DNA from: Astropecten irregularis
Lineage: Eukaryota; Echinodermata; Asteroidea; Paxillosida; Astropectinidae
NCBI GenBank assembly: GCA_963971285.1
Contig: OZ020244.1
Coordinates: forward strand, 1,488,001-1,552,000
DNA length: 64,000 bases
Reading direction: 5' to 3'
Position numbers and translations under genes: made by a program. Under the pieces are notes generated by a model. The model was not told where the DNA came from. It worked only from the letters and a program-made list of their open reading frames with translations, and made no database searches. This document shows, one piece after another, positions 11,801 through 26,800 of this stretch; position 1 is the stretch's first letter, and every line of letters begins with the position of its first letter.

Positions 11801-14800
11801 GAATTTACTAGTCACCTTTGTTCTTAGTCAGATGTCATTTTGATGGAACCGAGGTTTAACTGCCTGGTGGGCATATTTTGAGGGGCTTTGTGGTCCCGCT
11901 TGTGAGGGTTTCATGGCACTGCCACATGGCTGCCCTTGACCACCCTTGACCAAGTCCAGGCTTTGTGCAGGTTTTTAATATTGGAAATTAAATAATTTTA
12001 CAAGTCACCTTTCATTATTCTCAAACTTCAAATTATAAATTAGTTGCCATGCATTTAATAAATGGTTTTGAGTCAGATCTTTCACCAAATGCTTTTTTTT
12101 TCAGTTTTGTTTTTTGGAACCAGTTTTTCTTTTCAAAAAATGAAACATTTGAAAAATTGGCAAGATAGATTTCAGTGGAAAAATTACGGGCTAGCAAAAA
12201 TCATTTTCATGCAGGACCAACAAGTAAAAATTAATGTACAGTGTTTAATGTACAAATTGCATACAGTTACTGTTTTTAATAAAGCATGTTCAGTTTGATC
12301 AGTTGTATCCTACATACATGTACTGAATGTCCCTATGTGGATTGACAGATTGAAATTTGAGTGGGTGTAAATTATTTCATCACACTCTGCATCGGACATG
12401 ATTCGTGTGAGCAAGAAAAGCAAACTTGAAGGCTACCAGACATACTGTACACACATCAGTACATGTATTATACCGACTCTGTATAAAGCAGATTTACCCA
12501 TGTACAGAAGAAACGTTATAATACAGAACGTGTGATATGCCTGTATGGGTCTGAAGACCATAGGGGTTTCTATTGTGCCGTTGATAATGGCCACACCAAT
12601 AGGCGAGGTCACAAGTGCACACAGCCCTTTAGGACACCAAAAGCCTGAAAAGGAACCAATTTTGTACCCATTCACAAATACCTGCTTTCAGAAAATTGTT
12701 GGACAAACTGCCGTATTAATAAAGAAAAGAGCGTTTTTGTGATCGTTGTTTAGTTTGGACGTTTCGGAGAATTGTACGTCATCAGTATGCTTTGTTTTCA
12801 TTCCGTTATCTCTTTATTGCAGCGCATTTGCTTGAAAATAAACAATGACGATTATAACAGAATTTTTGTATGACCCACTGATCTGCGGCTAAATTGAAAT
12901 TAAAGAAACAGACAAAAAATCCTTCCTTTATTTGAGGTCTTTAGGCAGTGGGAGAAAAAAGCTTTCCACCAGTTGATGAAAATAATTCATGCGCAATTGG
13001 CATGGTTGGTCTAGACTGTGCAGTTTACTTTGTACAGTTATATGTAGTGTTCACATCAAATGTACACATACTGTATTACGTACGTGTACTCACTGTACAT
13101 GCAAATGCCTGCCCCAGAATGCTTTGGTTTTTCCTTTGGTAAGTTCCAAAGGTCATAATGTAACGATTTAAATATAAATTATGTGTCATGTAAAAATAAC
13201 AAGAAATTTAAGGAAAGAATTTTAGAGCATGGACATTTCACAAAGAAATGGTGCCCTTTTGACAAACTACACATTAACGCTGTACATGATGGCATACATG
13301 TACACCATTTGGCATTTGACAGTATGAGGGATCTGCATTTCATGCAGAGTTCAACATGTTTGAATAGTGTTTCTTTTGTCAGCCATATGTGCTATACATT
13401 ATTCACTGTGTATGTATGCACATGCACAGCATTCTTCTTACATGTACTTTTGTCATACTGTAATGTATGTCACTTGACGTTAAAAAATGATTTATGCACA
13501 TGTAACGCATGACTTGATCATAGTATCACACGGAGGATTAAGCATAGAAATTGGTCTTCTCTCGCGCAAATACTATGTTGCAGAAAAAACTCATCAAATG
13601 CACTTTGAATTGCGATCTGTCAAATTTGCGGCAATATTTCATCTTACCAGTTGTTAATGAATCACTCTCTTTGCATGCTGGTTATTATGAACTGAAGGTC
13701 TTCATAATTTGTGGTTTTTAATCTAATGAATGCAGTAGGCCTATCAGTTTCTACATCTTGTACACTGTAAGCCTATACTCTTGTACATGTTGGCCCTAGA
13801 TGTGTACATGTAGGCCTACATGTTAAAATGCCTTAAAATGCCCATGCTATTCACTTTTATGTACATTGTACACATGTAATGTGTAGGCCTAGAATGTGTG
13901 GTGCACATAAGTGTAGGTTCACATTCTCTTTGGGTCATTGGTTGCAAGATGTGGGTGTTTCTTTTAATAAGGGGGCCAAAGTGTGACATTTGGGTCCAAA
14001 TTTCAAAATGGTCCTACTCAATTCAAATTTGGTAGGTATGTAGTGTATAGTATACACCTTAACCCATTTTGTCATTTTTTTTGTTTTGTCCATTACTTTT
14101 CATGTGGCAATTCATTTCCTCAGGGGCCATGTACACATTTTCACGCTGTAACGGAGAAACCAAATCTAACATATAATTGCATGTCACTCATTACTTTATC
14201 AATATTTGTTTAAACTTAAGGAGTGATTTTTAAGTGAATAACCATACATTTTTAGCAACGTACATTTGCATTGAAGAAAATTTCAGAAAATTCAGGAATT
14301 TACCTACGTTTTTGTAAGAAATAGGAGAAAATCGGCTGCAATGTATTTCTATTTTCTTTATTGATAATGCTCAACAACCATAGCTCAAAACATCCAATAA
14401 TATGGCAATATTTGTTTTTTAGCAAGGCACAAAGCATATTTAAATGTCACTGAGCCATGAAAAGCACTCATATGTACAGAACAGGGCATGATTGCATTGT
14501 CACACCTGTAACAGAGACTCCGGTTTCTCCGTTACAGGGTGACACAAACACCATTGTTCTGCACATGGTAATAATCATTAACTCATTTGAAGAGCTTGCT
14601 TAAAGGTTCTCAAAGTCAAAAGAACAACTACTATTGTATTTTAAATTGGTATATAAGAAAGAAAATGTGTCAATTTTTAGTGTAAGGCAGGTTTTAATGG
14701 GAGACTTTTGAGAACCGGTCTTGGTTCTTGCACAAGTTGACGTTGCTGTGTAATTTCATCTTTTTAACTTCTGCAGTTGCTGCTTTTTTGGTTCATTCAT

Positions 14801-17800
14801 TTCTTTTTCAGATATTGTCTGTGGTTTAGGTTTTGGGTTTTCTTTTTTCCAGCATTTTTTCTTCTCTCCCTCATTCTTGCAGCACATCCTTCATTATATA
14901 TTTTTTCTTTTCAACTAATTTTTCAAGATTTTCTCTTTCCTTATGTGAGATTTTTCTTTCTTCCAGTTTGTCTTCGGTCATGGACATTTCAAGTCTGTCA
15001 AGTTTCTTTTTGGCTTTGGCCTCCTTCAGAAGTTGATTGTACTTTGCAGAATCTTAAAGTTTCATTCTCTGGCGCCAGTTAGGCTGACGTCTTTTGGAAG
15101 ATTTCTTGGGAGAATTTGAAGCAGGGCGCAGTCTCAAACAGAAGGGCAACATCTTGATCGCAAGATCGCTATTGTAAAAAAAAATGTACAATATGTAAAG
15201 AAAAGGCAGAAAAATGTGTTTACTTAAAAACACTCATATTTTGGTACATCTACCAGTATACATATCGTGTAGGCCTAATATCAACATTTTTTATTCGATC
15301 TTTGAAAATGGTACAAATTCCCTCACGGATGGTAAGGTATACCGTAAACAACAATATAATTTTCATTTATGGGACAGATGCATAAGTATTTCATAAACGA
15401 TGAATTTTGTTTTGTAAGGGCTGGAGCTTACAAAAGTTGATTATCAAAATCCAAATTATGATGGTAAAAAGATGAAAGGACTGTTATTAAATGGTAACAG
15501 TTTTATTGTTTCATTTTTATTTGCAAGAGTTAACAGTATGTTTATTTTGTTTATCTCGGCAATAAAAAAAATGTTTGCAAAGTAATTAAGATATTTGTTT
15601 CGTGTTCAAAATGTTTTTTTTGTTTTGGTGTGATTAGCATTAATGAGGAATTAGGACACCGAGCTATGAAAAAAAAAATCATTTCAAAAAAAAAATATGG
15701 TCCGATTTTTGTTGGTTGAAAAAATCTAAAAGCCTATAATCTGTTTATTGTCTATTATATGCCTCCTTTGATATCATAAAGTTGATAAAAACATAATCGT
15801 CAATGTCAATGACAATGTCCTATTCTTTTTGCGATCGTGTTGTAATAAGTAAACTGGCTACCGCTGCCCAATGTGTTTTACCCAGCTACACGTGTAGCAT
15901 GGGCCCCACTGGTTTCCCACTGCCTTGGAAGTAAACATGGTGGACCGAACCATTTTAGCCAATTTCGGGGGTGGCAAGAAATTAAAATCAAAATGTACAT
16001 ATTTAAATCACATAAAACCATGAATTAAAAGTTTTTAAAAAGATTGAACGGCTTTGAAACATTTATTTCAGCTTATTATGTCATAGTTATCATCACAAAT
16101 ATTGGGGATACTATTTTTAGTTGTTGATTTACGCATTTAATGATCTGCGTACCCCCTACTATAATGGAATAATCCAACTAAAAGCATGTCGGCATAGACT
16201 GAATTTTACCATGATTTTACGATGTCTTTCGATGTTTTTAAGTTGATAAAAATGGGTTATTGTTGATTGTCATCATTGAAAATCGGACACTAGCTTCATA
16301 ATAACACATGTGTATTGGCAATTGATCCTTGAAACGGAACAAAAAGCATGAATAAGCCGTGTTGTACTCGCTAACGTTAAGGCCCAACACGGAGAGCATA
16401 ATGCATGTTCAGACCTGCACCCACCCGTAACTGAGATTTTCCTGTCTCCAACAACGTGTTACGGTGGGTAACAAGAAAATTACACATTTGTCATTAAAAA
16501 TTAAAACGTTACAAGCATGAATAATTACACAAGTATTATAAATAGTGAGTAATGTTTCCATATTCTATAATTATACGGTCGATAAAGCGGCACAAGTGCG
16601 AAAAACTGCCACGCCGTAACAAGAGCTCAGTCTACTTTCGTTTCACTTTTCGGTCAATGACATGAATTAACCACAAATAATGCCTCGTAAAAATACCCCC
16701 AAACCCTGATCACAAACAAAAAATTGCCTACAAATATTTTAGCTGCAATTTATAGGAAATTATGGAAGGATAATGGCCATCTTACCTCGAATATCCTGAT
16801 CAACGGTGAGCCAGAGACGATCACGCCGTAACGTCATCACGCCGTAATGTCGAGGAAACGAAGATTCATTCAGTCTGAAATGTTCCTTTCGGATTCGCGC
16901 TAGCGGGAAACACACAACTTTCCGGCAAGCATTCAGACTCCCTGGTCGGCCAGGTGTCTTGCTTTGGCAGACGATAATTATTTGCGGTGGTAAAGCAGCA
17001 TCGCGATCTCACGCCGTAACATTTTTGAGAGACGCGATTCTAATCTTCAGTAAACATAAACCACCATATCTGTGGAAATATCCTGAATTTTTCATAAATT
17101 ACGATTGCAATTATTCGTTATTGGTGTTGGCAACAAATTGTCATGTTTTCTTTTTGCAGTGAGAGGGCTTTAGTTATTGTTTAAATCAATACAAAACTAT
17201 TTTCACGCCGTAACAACCGGAGACACGAAATGTTACAGGGTGACATGTTTTTTCAAATTCTCTTAAATCCTAAGATACGATGTTGGAAGTTAAACCCATA
17301 AAGAATATAATGATTTTCTATACTTTTAACAACTTGAGGCAGAAATATGTTGTTCATGTCATTTTACAAATCAGAGAGGGCCATGTGAAGTTGGTAGACA
17401 TTAATGTCACGCGAATTTGTATAAAAATGAGGAGAAACGACAACAATTTTGGGGCTAAAAACACCTTTTTAAATATTTTTTTATTTTGCAACAAAAATGA
17501 ATAAAATCTCCATTTATTCAGTTATTAAAAAAACATCAAACAACCATGGATGAAAATAAGCCTTCAAGTTGAAATTGGGCCATTTCAACACCACTACATG
17601 GAAAAAGGCATTGGCCCCCTTATTAAAAGAAACACCCATGTGTACATGGCTCTTCATGTCATGTACATGTACAATGTATGCCTAGATGTACAGTATGTAC
17701 TTTATACATTATCACAAAGCATTGTATGCATGTAGCCTTTTACTGTTGTATTCAGTGTAGTAAGCCAAGATATTGTAATGTACAAGTGGCCATTTGGTTC

Positions 17801-20800
17801 TTGTGAATGACAGTTCTTGGTTTCTATTGACTGCACATAAAGCACAATGCACTACATTTTACACTGACAAAATGAATACCTAGTCAGCTTGACTGTGGCT
17901 TCATACATGTACTGTACAGTTTTCTAAGTTATAAGTCACTGTACAGTGTACAGTCAGGCATGTTTGGGCACATACATGTACATGTAGTAGGTCTAGACCA
18001 TAGACTGATAGATGAAAATGCATGGATCAGCATTATGATGGGAAAAACATGTGTGTCTACCATTCTTGGTAAACACTTTACCAAATGCACTGTATACATG
18101 TACATGTAGGCCTACATGCACTGTACCATGTGTACCGAGCTACATGTATGCAGTATTCAACTTTCAAGTCTGTTGAACAATGGATGCCGATATTTGATTT
18201 CTAGGACAGCCTTGTTATACAGTACCTGTAGTTCCAACACAAAAAGAAACACTGAAACAAGTCTCCTGATGATGACTTGAACAGGCTAGTCAAAACGTTG
18301 AGACCTAACCAGAAGTGCGAAAGTATGAACGAATAAATGACAATGGGCAATTCCACCGTGACTGACATTACATTTTTTACACATTTTGAATATCAAATCA
18401 GCTCTGATGTCTAAACAATTACAGCCAGCAGAACCATTTTTGGCATGAGGGATACTGGGACCCCAATACACATTATAGTAATCAAACTTTGAAATTTCAT
18501 GTTCAGCTCTTCCGACCAGGGGGGTTGTTTATTGCCGTGACTGACATTACAAAAAGCGACGCAACCCAAAATGGGCAAACAGGTTTTTAAAATTTCTCTT
18601 CAAGTTAAAAGTGCTGCAGGTCTAAATCCGTATGACATTATTGCTAATAGGGTTACAAACAAATGTAGTAAGATGGGAAAAACTTTTAATTAATTTCTTA
18701 ACAAATATGCAAATTAACCTCCGTGACTGACATTACCGTGACTGACATTACGTGTTAGATCCATAACAGATGTTAACAGTAGCAACAATTCAACACTTAA
18801 ATAATACATTTTCTTTCAACAAGAGAAGTATCAATTGACTGTTTATACTATATTTAAAGGAATAATTACAATTCTAAGATGATTAAAGCTTGGAAATGAG
18901 AGAAAAAAAGGCTGCACACCTGTATACATGTACAGTACATGTACAGTGTACATTGATATACTGTGTACATGTACATGTACATGTACATGTATGTATTACA
19001 AAAATTAAGCATTGCTGTAAGCCATCAAAGTTATGTTCACAGACATTTGTGCTTCCAACTTTCTCCTTATTGTGTTTGGTGTACCATAGTGTATTTTGTC
19101 CTCTCTCAATGGCCACTTCTAGTATTACAGTATCACCAGCTTTTACCATGATGACACTTCGGAGTTGTCATTCGGACACACAACTTAAATTAATGCCCCA
19201 GGGAAGGGCTCACCCTTATAATTAGTCAACAACACACCAATCATTGACTGCAATTGTATCAACACCTTTCACAATTTTCTCTGACAAGTCTTAGATAGTT
19301 TGTCCTCTTTTTCTCTTTTTGGTGACCTTTGTTCCTCTGCATTTCTTTCCTTGTCTGCTTGTATGCTGCATTTAATCCTCTTTCTTTCACATTTCTCCTG
19401 CACTCGTCCTGTCTCTCTGCTCCTGTCTTTGGCATCCTCCTGACCCTCTTGTACAACTTATGTTGTGTGAGACCCTTGTAATGTATGCCCCTATTCAAAA
19501 AAGTAAAAGACTGCATAAAATTACTTCAATCAAATGTAAATAATAATTCATGTTGAATGAGTGTTAACATGGGGTGCATTTGACCAAAACAAAATCCATT
19601 TATTATTCACTTACAAGCATAACATTGAAGATGGTGGATTTAAAATACCAAAAACAAGTATGTTAGATCTACGAGCATTATTTAATTATGATTAAATGTC
19701 ATTGTAGGAATGTGGGTACTATACTAGAGAAGTTATCAGCCCATTCACTGTTCAAAATTTCTTTCATTGACTAAAAGTATTGACGTGACTGACATTACAA
19801 TATCACAATTTATCGTGACTGACATTACATTGTGACTGACATTACACATTTGTACCATTTACCAAATCTTTAAATAACAATCATCAGGTCACTTTATAAC
19901 ATTACTGCACTACCAACAGCCCAAACCAAGAAAATAATGAAGGGCAGATTCTAATTACTATCTTGCTTACTTTTATAGGAAATTTTTTTGTTTTTCGTGA
20001 CTGACATTACATTAACCCTAAGCAATTATTTTGATCATGCATCATGGGTATCTTACAAAATCTATTTAAATAAAAGTTATGTTTCTTAAAACATACACTC
20101 AAAGCTGGTATTTTAACACAAAATTAAATTAGATATCATCAGATTGATGAAAAATATGAAAAGAAATACATTTTATGTTCTTACCTCCAATTTGCAGCAT
20201 AAATGTAGCATCGACTTCAGAGTGCTGTAACTTAAAAAATATTTGGTCTAGAGACAATTTATTTTTATTTCTAGAAGCTTCAGCATATACCCTGTCACTT
20301 TTGCAAAAGATATTTGGGAGAAAAGCATTTTGAAATTTTGACCCTCATGTCGCACTTGCGTGGAATTGCCCCAATGACACTGATCAATTATTGTCACCAT
20401 GCAAAGCTTGTATTTTTTTAAGTCCAAACCTTTTGGCCTGTTTAATGCATCATACATGTAGGCATGAAAGGCAGCCAGAAAAATGGGCATGTCTAGTCTT
20501 GAAGTTGTCATCAGAATCTGGAACAGGATGATACATGTACATAATGTACATACATCATCTCACACCACAGTATAACAAAATACAATGCAGAACTTTGTTA
20601 AATGTATGACATTACATGTGTGTAAGTGTCATTAATTCCCTTGTAGGTAGTGGGACATAGCCTACAGTACAAAACTCCAGCACATTACTGTACATCCAAT
20701 AACTGCCATCCAATAACTGTGAAATGATGAGATTGAAATTGCATGTATTAATTTGTCATCTACGGTTGTTGAGTGCTCATAACTTGAGATGATATCCAAG

Positions 20801-23800
20801 ATTTACTATGAAGAAACATTTTCATGTATGTGTGTGTGATGGAATACCGAGCAGGTGATTGATGGTTACTTTCTTAGGTCTCATGGCATCACACACAGAT
20901 TGCAATGACTGAGTAGGCCTATGGTAGTTTTATGACCTACTGGCAATGTTATAATCTATCACTATCAGCCCATAGATGATCAAAAACTGACACATTTCAT
21001 GTGGTACAAGTAATAAACTGCTGCAAACTGCTCATCAACCAAAATAATGACCTGATATAAAATGCTCTAAGTACCTTTCTCAAAGGCTACTGAGAAAGAT
21101 CCTGCTTACATGGATGTTGGATTAAAATGTCATCAGGCATGTCAGGCCTTTCCAACTCCAAGCATTTTTCATGAGGATTGAACAGTTATAATTGACCTGT
21201 GATACAGTGAATCTGAATTGCACTTAAACAAACTCAGTTAGCGGGATCTTTCTCAAAGGCCTGACATGTTTCGATCCTAGCAGGATCTTTCTCAAAGGCC
21301 TGATGTGTTTTGATCCTAGCAGGATCTTTCTCAAAGGCCTGACGTGTTTCGATCCTAGCAGGATCTTTCTCAAAGGCCTGACGTGTTTCAATCCTAGCAG
21401 GATCTTTCTCAAAGGCTTGACGTGTTTCGATCATAGCGGGATCTTTCTCAAAGGCCTGATGTGTTTCGATCCTAGCAGGATCTTTCTCAAAGGCCCGACG
21501 TGTTTCGATCCTAGCAGGATCTTTCTCAAAGGCAATCATTTCAGCCTTTGAGAAAGATCCTGCTAGGATTGAAACGCGTCAGGCCCTCCTATACATGTAA
21601 CTCCAAGGATTTGAGTATGTAGGCCCTATTTCAGGTCATTTTGGCCGATGAGCAGTTTGCAGCAGTTTAGTTTGTATTCAGTTCAAGGTAGGATTGTTTC
21701 ATCTTGAAAACAATACAGAGATAATTTGCATTAATTAGCCTATATAATATACTGGGAAATTCATTTAAAAAATAATTTTGCATTCAGTAAAACACTAAAA
21801 CTATTAGCCAGTACATGTTAACATGTAGTATTCTGGCGTATCGCAACAAACATGCCACGTTTTCCATAAAGTATTAGTATGATGTTTATTGATTAATTTG
21901 TACAGTGTACATCATGCATGTCATAAGTAAAAAAAACATTCCTCGCTGTTTGTGTTACACATTATGAAATCTACATTGATCAACAATTTTTGTTTGGTAA
22001 TAGCATTCTGTTAGCTTTTTATCCACGCTGTTTAAATGTTTTTTTTTAATATTCAGGCAATAAAAAATTCCAGTTGCTTCAAAATTTCCCTATTTTGTGA
22101 ACAGTGATCACACTAAGCTCTTATATACAGTCATGACAGTGTAAACTTTCAGCACGGTTAGGTTTCGTTAGGTTTCCCAAGTTATGAGTATTTTCCAAGC
22201 CGTTATTTGTTCTGTGCACACAGCAATCAGGTAACATCCTGATGATGTCATGATTTAAGATCAACCCCTAACCTTTGTCTACAGAAGCCCACGAACAAAT
22301 TTCCCCAAATAAACTCGGTAATCATCCAATAAAAATTGGATATTTCCTCAGGCCTCCAAAATCAACAGTGAGGGCCTTCGCTGTTCAGTTAAAGGCTGTG
22401 CTCGTCTACCTCCGTTGTTCAAGATCGTCTGACCTAGAAAAATGAAATGATTATTGATGAGGTACATGTAGATTGACACAGGTGCTATCGCCCTAACAAA
22501 CATGCTGTAGAACTCTCAGTAGTCCTTTTAAAGTGGGGCTCAAATAAAACGATTGGATTCATGTTTTTTCTTACAAATGCTTCTTATTTGCCAATACTGA
22601 CACCCCTACAATTAGAGATTGTAAAGTGTGATTTTCTGTTCTCCCCTCTTCTCGGCGAATCTCGAAAATAGAGGTCACGTCTTAATCCCGAAGCGAGTGC
22701 GTGTGACGTCATTGTTGGTAGACAATCCATGCACTACAGTCTGGTACCACATGTTCGTACATGCCTGAGTAGTAGCCAAAATGTGCTAGCGCTGCGTTGC
22801 CATTCTAATCAAGAAAAGCGCAACTTTAGGCAAGGGTCGCAGTCATGAATGCAGTGTCTACCAAAAAATACGTCATGCGGGGTCATTGCATATATTATGA
22901 CGATATCACACTTTGGTTGTATTTTACCAGCTGCGCATAATTTAAAAGCTCTTTTGGGGCATTTTTTTTCTCGTTTTGTATGGTACACATAAAAGTGCAA
23001 TTTGCAGACACATTTCTGAATGAGTTTTGTAGTAACCGAGGCAGTGAGTTTAACAAAATTTTCTTCATGATTAGAGGCCCTCTTTAAATTCTGTAATGCC
23101 AAGCAAGATTCATTGTTCATAGAATTTGGGAAAATTGAGGGCTATATGATAAAGTACATTGCGTGATTTCTGCAGAAATAACAATAGAGTATTGTAAACG
23201 TTTACAGGTCCATGCTATTGTTTTTGCCTATTGTAGGTTTTGTCTGTTTAACAATAAATCAATTGACAACAGGGGTTCCAAATTCCGCAGCAATGCCACT
23301 TTCAGAAGTGCACGCATGCATGCTGAGTTCAAGCACCAGACAGTTGATAAAAGTCCTCCACGGATTTAGAGTGACTTGCCCCCAAGTTATCCAGAGTCTA
23401 TGTACACCGCGTCCAATTGGCGATCTCATACTACACAAAATGCCCCGAGACTCAAGCAGTCAGGTACTTTTTCTTGTTGAGCGTGTGTAATCATCTGCAA
23501 AATGCTGCCTCCTGTTACATGTACACGTGATAGCCGGTGACTTTGTGGCGATTGGATTGTACTGCTCAGTCACACTGTATGCTTGTATGATGTACGCAGG
23601 CACATACTGGACTCATGTTGTAATATAAGGCAAGTGATACGATCAAGAAGATGTCACGTATTGGAGTCTCAGATATCATAGATGTGCTGTGATCCGACCA
23701 CAAAAACTCCAAATGGCTTCAGATGTTTTTGATTGGTTTAATGACTATTGCCACTTAGTATATTTGAAGTGGACTCGTTCACGTCATAAAATTTCCCATA

Positions 23801-26800
23801 TTCACATTACAATTCAGGATGCTTACCAATTTTTGATGCTAGGAAAACAAAATATATTAGGGAATTATTGTGTAGATCCTTCAGTGCATGTAACAGAGTG
23901 CATGATTAGGACTTGAAATCTGCCCGTAGGGCTTATTCAGTGTGTGTGTTGTGTGGTGTGTGACTCAGGCTCCATTCATGATGTACAGTCATGCAAAATC
24001 TTGCTTTGTGATAATAATATACAACAAACCTGCAATATATTGATGTGTGACTCATGTCCTCTGTTTTTATACTGAGCAAATGTTAGTTCACCTGGTTGGA
24101 GTTCCTTGCTTAATAACTGTAAGCTCTAGGAATAATCCTTAATTCATTACATGTGAAGTTTATACAGGAATTTCCTACATGTACATGTTCCTGGGCAGTA
24201 CAGACATGGTTTCATATACACTGTCTGTAATAGCTATCACATGTTAGTAATGGAACGCTATTAGGCATACTGATTGCACGGCACATTTTTACATGCACAT
24301 GTTCACGTGATGACGTACCAATTCAATACATTCGTTCAGAGAACGTACAGTGCATATTAATGTATGTAAACATACAATTCAAGGGCTGATTGCCTCACAG
24401 TTCAAGTATGATTGTAATTGCGTACGGTGAAGTTCGATCTCTATACGCATGATTGATTTTTTGTTTAAGAAAGAAGAAAATTCTATTTTGAATAAATTTT
24501 CTCAATATCTCAATATTAAAGAAGCTAAGTCTGTTTTTGCAAGGACAATTTGTTTTCATCAATGAGGTATATACAGTACATGATATTCTGTAAATTCTGT
24601 TTGAGAAAAAAATGCAGATATTTTATGCAGTTTATCTGATTCTCAAGTAAATGACCGCACTTCCCCATGGGCAAAATCTGCTTCTAACTTCTATTAGAAT
24701 TGAATAGAATAATACAATCTCAGCCAAGATCACTCGGCACTTTTCTGAATCATGTTTTAAACATGATGGTTTACAGGGCACATGAAATTCATACATTTTC
24801 ATCCCTGCAAGAGCCTCATAATCCAGGCTGGATTGTCGAGGATTAGGGGTAATTTTGGTACAGTTTATTTTAATTTTCTAGCAAGAAATTTGTTGTAGGC
24901 ACACGCACATGAAAGTAAACAAAGACTTAGTCTTTTTAAATTAGGCACGTGTCATGTTGCACTCAAGTTAAAGTGTCTCTAAGAAATGTACACTGAACAG
25001 TATCATGCAAAACTACATTTTTTAAGTCATGTTACTTTTGATCATTTTCTTAAGGCTGAAAAGTCTCACGTGGCCTTCGATTAAAAATAAAATGTTTGGG
25101 GAAATTACATTGTATACATTTTGCATATTTCTTGGAGTGTAGGCCCTATAGGCCTTGCATATTATTTTATATTCTAGCATGTCTAGCAAATGTTGCTGAA
25201 AATACTTGCACATATGAGTTTGAGTGGCTGAGTCACTGGTTTTGCAACATTCTTGTTACCATGGCTACACCACTAGCCTCTCGTGTAGAGTATTGCACAA
25301 TGGTAACACCTTTTGAAATCTTTAAAATTGTGATGTAATATGAAATGACGTACAAGTTACGTATAAAACTACGTATGTTATGTATTCTAGGGTAAATCTT
25401 CACTTGCTGTGCAGTACACATTACATCATACTTGTCTAAAGTTGAAACATTTTAGAACTAAGGATAATATATATTGTACGCGATATCTGTTAAAATGTCA
25501 TATAACGTGTCTTTAGAAAATATCAATTTTGATATCATAAAATATTTCATCGCTCTTACTAATTTCCACAGAGAATTATTTTGTTTTAATTTGAATTAAT
25601 AAACAACGTTCTGATAACTAAATTGCATTTGAGAAATTTGTCAAATGTCATTTAAATTTTGCTAAGATATTGCCAAAACCGAGTCCTATAATTTTGAGAA
25701 ACTAGCAAATCTAACTTAACTCTCTTTGCTTTTGTTTTGTGATTGCACAGTATGCCAAGCCTGACCATGCCTGTGGTGAAATCAGAACCATTGGACATGA
25801 CCCCTATGTTACCAGCTCAAGCCATCAAGAGAGAGCCTCACGATGTGATGACCATGAACCAACTAGAGTTCATCAAGACGGAACCCCAACACATGATGGA
25901 CTTTAATCACATGCCACCTATGAACATGAACTCACACATGTATCCAATGACGAACTACCAACATCCTATGATGCATGGTTTACCCCATCTTGTGCCGCAA
26001 CACCATCAAATCCAACAGCAGCAACATCAGCAGCAGCAGCAACAACAACAGCAGCAGCAGCAGCAAAACGCAGCGCTGACGCAACCGGAGCGTAAACCGG
26101 GCAAGAAGTCTAAGATCAAACAGGAGAAGATAACAGATAACTTCAAGGAGAAGAAACCGAGGAGGAAAGTTGATCGTTTCCATGGTACCCCTGAGGAGGA
26201 AGTTGCAAAGAGGACTCTTCCAGATATCCTTATTCCTAATCTTGATATCGTTATTGTAAGTACAGTCGGTAAACATGTGTTTTTGTCCATTGTTTAGTAC
26301 TATGAGTCATCTTGTAGTTGAATGTTCTTGGTAAACATCTGACACTCAAACCAAAGTTCCTGTATCCTAAACGACCTCACAACCTAGCTATTACTAGTTA
26401 ACCATAGCAACTGCTTCAAAATAATTGCCACTCTAAACAAATCAGTTCAAAAAGTGGTCAAATTTAGTCATTGGCAATTCTCCTATTATCTCATAAAAAT
26501 TGTTGTTGACTGAAAACAAGGCTTAGAAATACACCGTGCCATACATGTATGGATTCATTCATGTACAATGTACATAAATCCTTTGCCTCATTATGCCTAT
26601 TACCATGATCACATGTACGTACATGTACATGTGACTATGTGAGGTTTTAAGCCTTTGATTTGCTGCAGTTCATTGCAGCATTTCACAGGCATGCAACTTT
26701 TCCTCGGATCAGCTGATTTCCTCTTTTTTCACTTCAATCTTAAGCTATTGAAAAACACTGCACAAAGTCTTGTAAAGATTGGAATTTCCAATCTGAGTCT

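Larger units (their letters stand above)
18345..20371. mobile_element. 2.0-kb DNA transposon with short TIRs and dispersed GTGACTGACATTAC motif
   Basis: The left end GGGCAATTCCAC (18345-18356) is the inverse of GTGGAATTGCCC at the right end (about 20360-20371). Both are flanked by CAAT, a possible 4-bp target duplication. The 14-15-mer CGTGACTGACATTAC occurs eight times, all on the plus strand, starting near 18357, 18536, 18722, 18737, 19784, 19814, 19832 (first base T) and 19996. It begins immediately after the left TIR. A basic frame is on the minus strand at 19259-19435. The design matches the 13952-17638 element but the motif differs. Confidence 0.75.

Noticed and set aside
12433-12742. 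Overlapping 65-80-codon frames that look protein-like
   Set aside because: I could not match either strand to a family, and there are no convincing splice sites or repeat ends.
14777-15082. 101-codon hydrophobic plus-strand frame, Phe/Leu-rich
   Set aside because: Antisense of a lysine-rich decayed transposon frame; AAA/GAA codons read backwards give Phe/Ser/Leu.
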